NCBI GenBank assembly: GCA_903847205.1 | Contig: CAINDA010000008.1 | Coordinates: 62,001 to 126,000 of the forward strand | Direction: 5' to 3' | From: an uncultured Bacteroidota bacterium | GTDB taxonomy: Bacteria > Bacteroidota > Bacteroidia > 2-12-FULL-35-15 | DNA length: 64,000 nt | Shown here: positions 61,760 through 64,000 of the stretch, in pieces | How positions within the stretch are numbered: position 1 is the stretch's first letter | Layout of the letters: the number at the start of each line of letters is the position of its first letter | The notes under the pieces: model-generated | The model's database searches: none | What the model saw: the letters and a program-made list of their open reading frames with translations, nothing else | Told to the model about the DNA's origin: nothing | Program-made: the position numbers and the translations under genes

Positions 61760-63179
61760 TTAATGGTATCTGGATTTTGTATTTAGGAGGGGTTTTGCTT
61801 ATCATTTCTACACTGCCGTTTAATTGTTCGGCAAAGGTATGAATTAGAGTTAAGCCGGTTGTGCCGGCGCTGTTGAAATTAATTGAATCAGGGAAAGTTC
61901 CCTCAAAATCGATGTAATCAATTGTTAATATTTTTTTTTCTTTTGCAATGCAAATCTCTATAAATCCTTTGCTGTGGCCATTATACGAATGTTTAAATGA
62001 ATTTAACATAATTTCATTAAGCATTAATCCCAGAGGCATGGCTGTATCCAGATCTAGTGTTACATCGTCCCCTTGAAGCAGCAGTTGGATATTTTCGTTC
62101 ATTTTTAAATGATAAAATAATTCTGTTAAATAATCATTCAAATAAATATTCTCAAATGATTTGCTCTTATATAAAAGTTCATGGATTAAGGCGGTTGATT
62201 TAATTCGTTTCCGGCTTATTGTAAGAGCTTCTTTAACCTCGATATTGTTAATATTCATTTCTTGCAGCTGCAATAAACTGGAAACCATTGCAAGGTTGTT
62301 TTTTATCCGATGGTGAATTTCAGCAAGCAGGGCTTCTTTTTCCTTTAAGGCGCTTTTTATTTTTTGCTCACTTTTTACACGGTCGGTAATGTCTTTTGAA
62401 AATATAGAAATGCCGCTAATTTTATTTTCAGAGTTATAGATAGGGTTGTAATTGGTTTCATGAAAAACGGTGTGATTGCTGGGGCCGCTATAACTTTCGA
62501 TATCGCTGTAAACTTCTCCGTTTAGAATTCTTTTGTAAATTGTTTTTAATTTATCGTGTTTAGTAGGATCGATGAATTTAAGGACTGGTAACCCTGGCTG
62601 TAATTCAATGCCAAAGGCTATTTTCGCTATGCCCGCAAATGTGGAGTTAAATTCCATTAAATTATAATCGTTATCAATTGAACAGATAATGTCGCTCGTA
62701 TTATTTATAATGGCTTTTATTCTTTCACTCTTATTAATATTTTCGAACTCCTGAAGTTTACCTTCAGTAATATCTTCTACTAAAAAAATTAAACTTTTTA
62801 TTGAATTGTCATAATTGGTAACTATTGAAATTTGTACCCGGTACCAGGCCTTACCATCAGGATAGCTGGACGAAGTTCCCAATAATTCATTGATAAAAGT
62901 TTTTCTTGTGATTTTTATTTCGTCTAATTTTTGCTTAAATAACACCGCATATTCAGGCCATACAAAATCAAACATACTGGCACCAATAACACTTTCGAGT
63001 GTAACATTCGGCCTTAATCTATTGATGAATTGTACTTGGTAATCTTCAGGATCTACAATTAAAATAAAATGCGGGATAACTTCCGCGAGACTTCTAAAAT
63101 AAATGTCAGCTTTCGAATTAGTTATTTCATTTTTAAAATTTTCGTATTTATTTTCGGGCATTTTGAATGGGTAAAGCAA
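61746..63179 (-). CDS. PAS-domain sensor histidine kinase (HisKA_2 type)
   Basis: This 477-residue kinase has two PAS domains (about 20-140 and 150-265), then the HisKA_2 phosphoacceptor segment LLAEIHHRIKNNLAMVSSLLQLQ (His near residue 295). A HATPase domain follows (N-box LMLNEIMLNSFKH, then GTTGLTLI). No membrane segment, so it is a cytoplasmic sensor. Translationally coupled to the receiver gene downstream. Confidence 0.9.
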   Translation of the reverse strand: MLYPFKMPENKYENFKNEITNSKADIYFRSLAEVIPHFILIVDPEDYQVQFINRLRPNVTLESVIGASMFDFVWPEYAVLFKQKLDEIKITRKTFINELLGTSSSYPDGKAWYRVQISIVTNYDNSIKSLIFLVEDITEGKLQEFENINKSERIKAIINNTSDIICSIDNDYNLMEFNSTFAGIAKIAFGIELQPGLPVLKFIDPTKHDKLKTIYKRILNGEVYSDIESYSGPSNHTVFHETNYNPIYNSENKISGISIFSKDITDRVKSEQKIKSALKEKEALLAEIHHRIKNNLAMVSSLLQLQEMNINNIEVKEALTISRKRIKSTALIHELLYKSKSFENIYLNDYLTELFYHLKMNENIQLLLQGDDVTLDLDTAMPLGLMLNEIMLNSFKHSYNGHSKGFIEICIAKEKKILTIDYIDFEGTFPDSINFNSAGTTGLTLIHTFAEQLNGSVEMISKTPPKYKIQIPLNENH

Positions 63180-63260
63180 ATAATTATAAAACCTACTGCT
63201 TATTTAATGTGACTGACCAGCTGTTATGAATTGAATTCATTTGTGCCGCATCCTTTTTCA

Positions 63261-63872
63261 TTAATAAAAAAGCATTAGAAAAAGTTCTATTAAAAAACCA
63301 AGAATAAAGCCGGAATAAACTTGTGCCGGTGAATGCGTATTGAGTTTTAAACGTGCAAAGCCTACAATGCCTGAAAATAGGATAGTAAGCATAAAAATAA
63401 AATGCATGTCAGCCTGCAAACGGCAGGCAATGCCGAGTACAGCACCTGCAATGCCGCCTATGCCGGTTGTATGGGCGCTTATTTTCCACCAAAAATTAAT
63501 GAGGAGAGTAATTAAAATAGATATGCCGGCGCCTAAAATGAGTATTTTAAAAATGGTTGGAAATGCGGCATTATAAAACAAATAATAGAGTGCGAAATAA
63601 TACAATGCAGTGCTGATATATGGGATCACGCGTTCACTGCTGCTCTCCATTTCGAGGCTTTTGATACGTCCCATCTTAAGTAAAATAAGGGTATTCAGAA
63701 CCGGCAGTAAAAAAGTGAAAATAAAAGTAATGCTCAGAATAATTAATTTTAAATTGCCTGATGTGAATGTGGATATATAGTTTTTTGTAAAAAAAATTAA
63801 GGCAAAGCCGCAGGTTGGCATCAGCAATGGATGAAATAAGTAGGAAATCAGTTTAGCAATGCGATTTTCCAA
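63261..63872 (-). CDS. PAP2-superfamily membrane protein
   Basis: This 203-residue protein has about six hydrophobic segments and the PAP2 C-terminal pattern GFARLKLNTHSPAQVYSGFILG. The first PAP2 motif (KxxxxxxRP) is not visible, so activity is uncertain. Probably an inner-membrane lipid phosphatase-like protein. It lies upstream of the kinase and downstream of rpoN, all leftward. Confidence 0.75.
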   Translation of the reverse strand: MENRIAKLISYLFHPLLMPTCGFALIFFTKNYISTFTSGNLKLIILSITFIFTFLLPVLNTLILLKMGRIKSLEMESSSERVIPYISTALYYFALYYLFYNAAFPTIFKILILGAGISILITLLINFWWKISAHTTGIGGIAGAVLGIACRLQADMHFIFMLTILFSGIVGFARLKLNTHSPAQVYSGFILGFLIELFLMLFY

Positions 63873-63912
63873 AATAAATAAGTATAATTTAGGAATTTAA
63901 ATTTGAATTTAA

Positions 63913-64000
63913 TTACAGCTCTTTTCTTAAACGTGCAACGGGAATGTCAAGCTGTTCGCGGTATTTTGCGATTGTTCTGCGGGCAATGTTATAACCTTTT
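63913..64000 (-). CDS. rpoN: RNA polymerase sigma-54 factor RpoN, C-terminus (partial)
   Basis: The last 29 codons include the RpoN box ARRTIAKYRE, which reads the -24 promoter element, followed by QLDIPVARLRKEL and a stop at 63913. The gene runs off the right edge of the window. Confidence 0.92.
   Translation of the reverse strand, partial: KGYNIARRTIAKYREQLDIPVARLRKEL

Noticed and set aside
1-64000. CRISPR array or rRNA genes
   Set aside because: No regularly spaced direct repeats with unique spacers and no rRNA-like sequence were seen. The R repeats are not array-like.

Overview
The window is Bacteroidota chromosome. The evidence is low G+C, TAnnTTTG-type -7 boxes ahead of several genes, type IX secretion C-terminal sorting domains, a methylmalonyl-CoA epimerase, and an RpoN box (ARRTIAKYRE) in the gene cut by the right edge. 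The genus cannot be read from this sequence.

Layout. 1-4.25 kb is ordinary chromosome: a peptide-ABC lipoprotein, an exported protein, methylmalonyl-CoA epimerase, a HAD phosphatase and a tRNA with anticodon CAT. From about 4.25 to 61.26 kb a ~57 kb composite island sits on the 3' end of that tRNA. From about 61.26 kb chromosome resumes: a hairpin that looks like the tRNA's original terminator, then a response regulator, a PAS histidine kinase, a PAP2-like membrane protein and rpoN.

Island architecture. A large serine recombinase (4210-5772) reads into the tRNA, so its last 13 codons come from tRNA DNA. Five short minus-strand reading frames (at 40967, 42174, 43576, 43913 and 61180) each encode a 27-28 residue tail of one family. 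Each starts at a GTGG-type core, and four of the five have a strong hairpin just beyond or near the core. I read them as the displaced native 3' ends of recombinase genes, that is attR scars. They divide the island into A (4.25-41.05 kb), B (41.05-42.26, one BRO-N gene), C (42.26-43.66, one AAA/DUF4143 gene), D (43.66-44.00, remnants) and E (44.0-61.26).

Element A carries on its left a DUF3644 gene, an HTH regulator, a type III restriction-modification system, a TcmP/DUF5131 pair and a zone of small genes separated by a repeat built of ~11-bp units (14.8-21.2 kb). Next comes a temperate-phage-like switch (S24 autocleaving repressor, SRAP protein, G-rich tract and operator). It faces a 15.7-kb rightward operon (23.2-38.9 kb) with membrane proteins, a transglutaminase-like protein, a candidate capsid-type protein, small beta-rich paralogues, a glucosaminidase with a likely -1 frameshift membrane tail, a methylase/helicase fusion resembling phage P1 DarB, a RecA-like ATPase and a sigma4/alpha-CTD-like regulator. 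No terminase, portal, tail or conjugation gene was recognised. This is the best candidate for an undescribed system, possibly a tailless membrane-containing provirus.

Element E carries housekeeping-type small genes, a T9SS propeller protein and a mosaic defence locus: a type I restriction-modification system with truncated hsdM and an hsdR split by a C9 tract, an AbiE-like pair, a metallophosphoesterase, a coiled-coil membrane protein, and a short type II CBASS operon (patatin effector, CD-NTase, E2-like protein).
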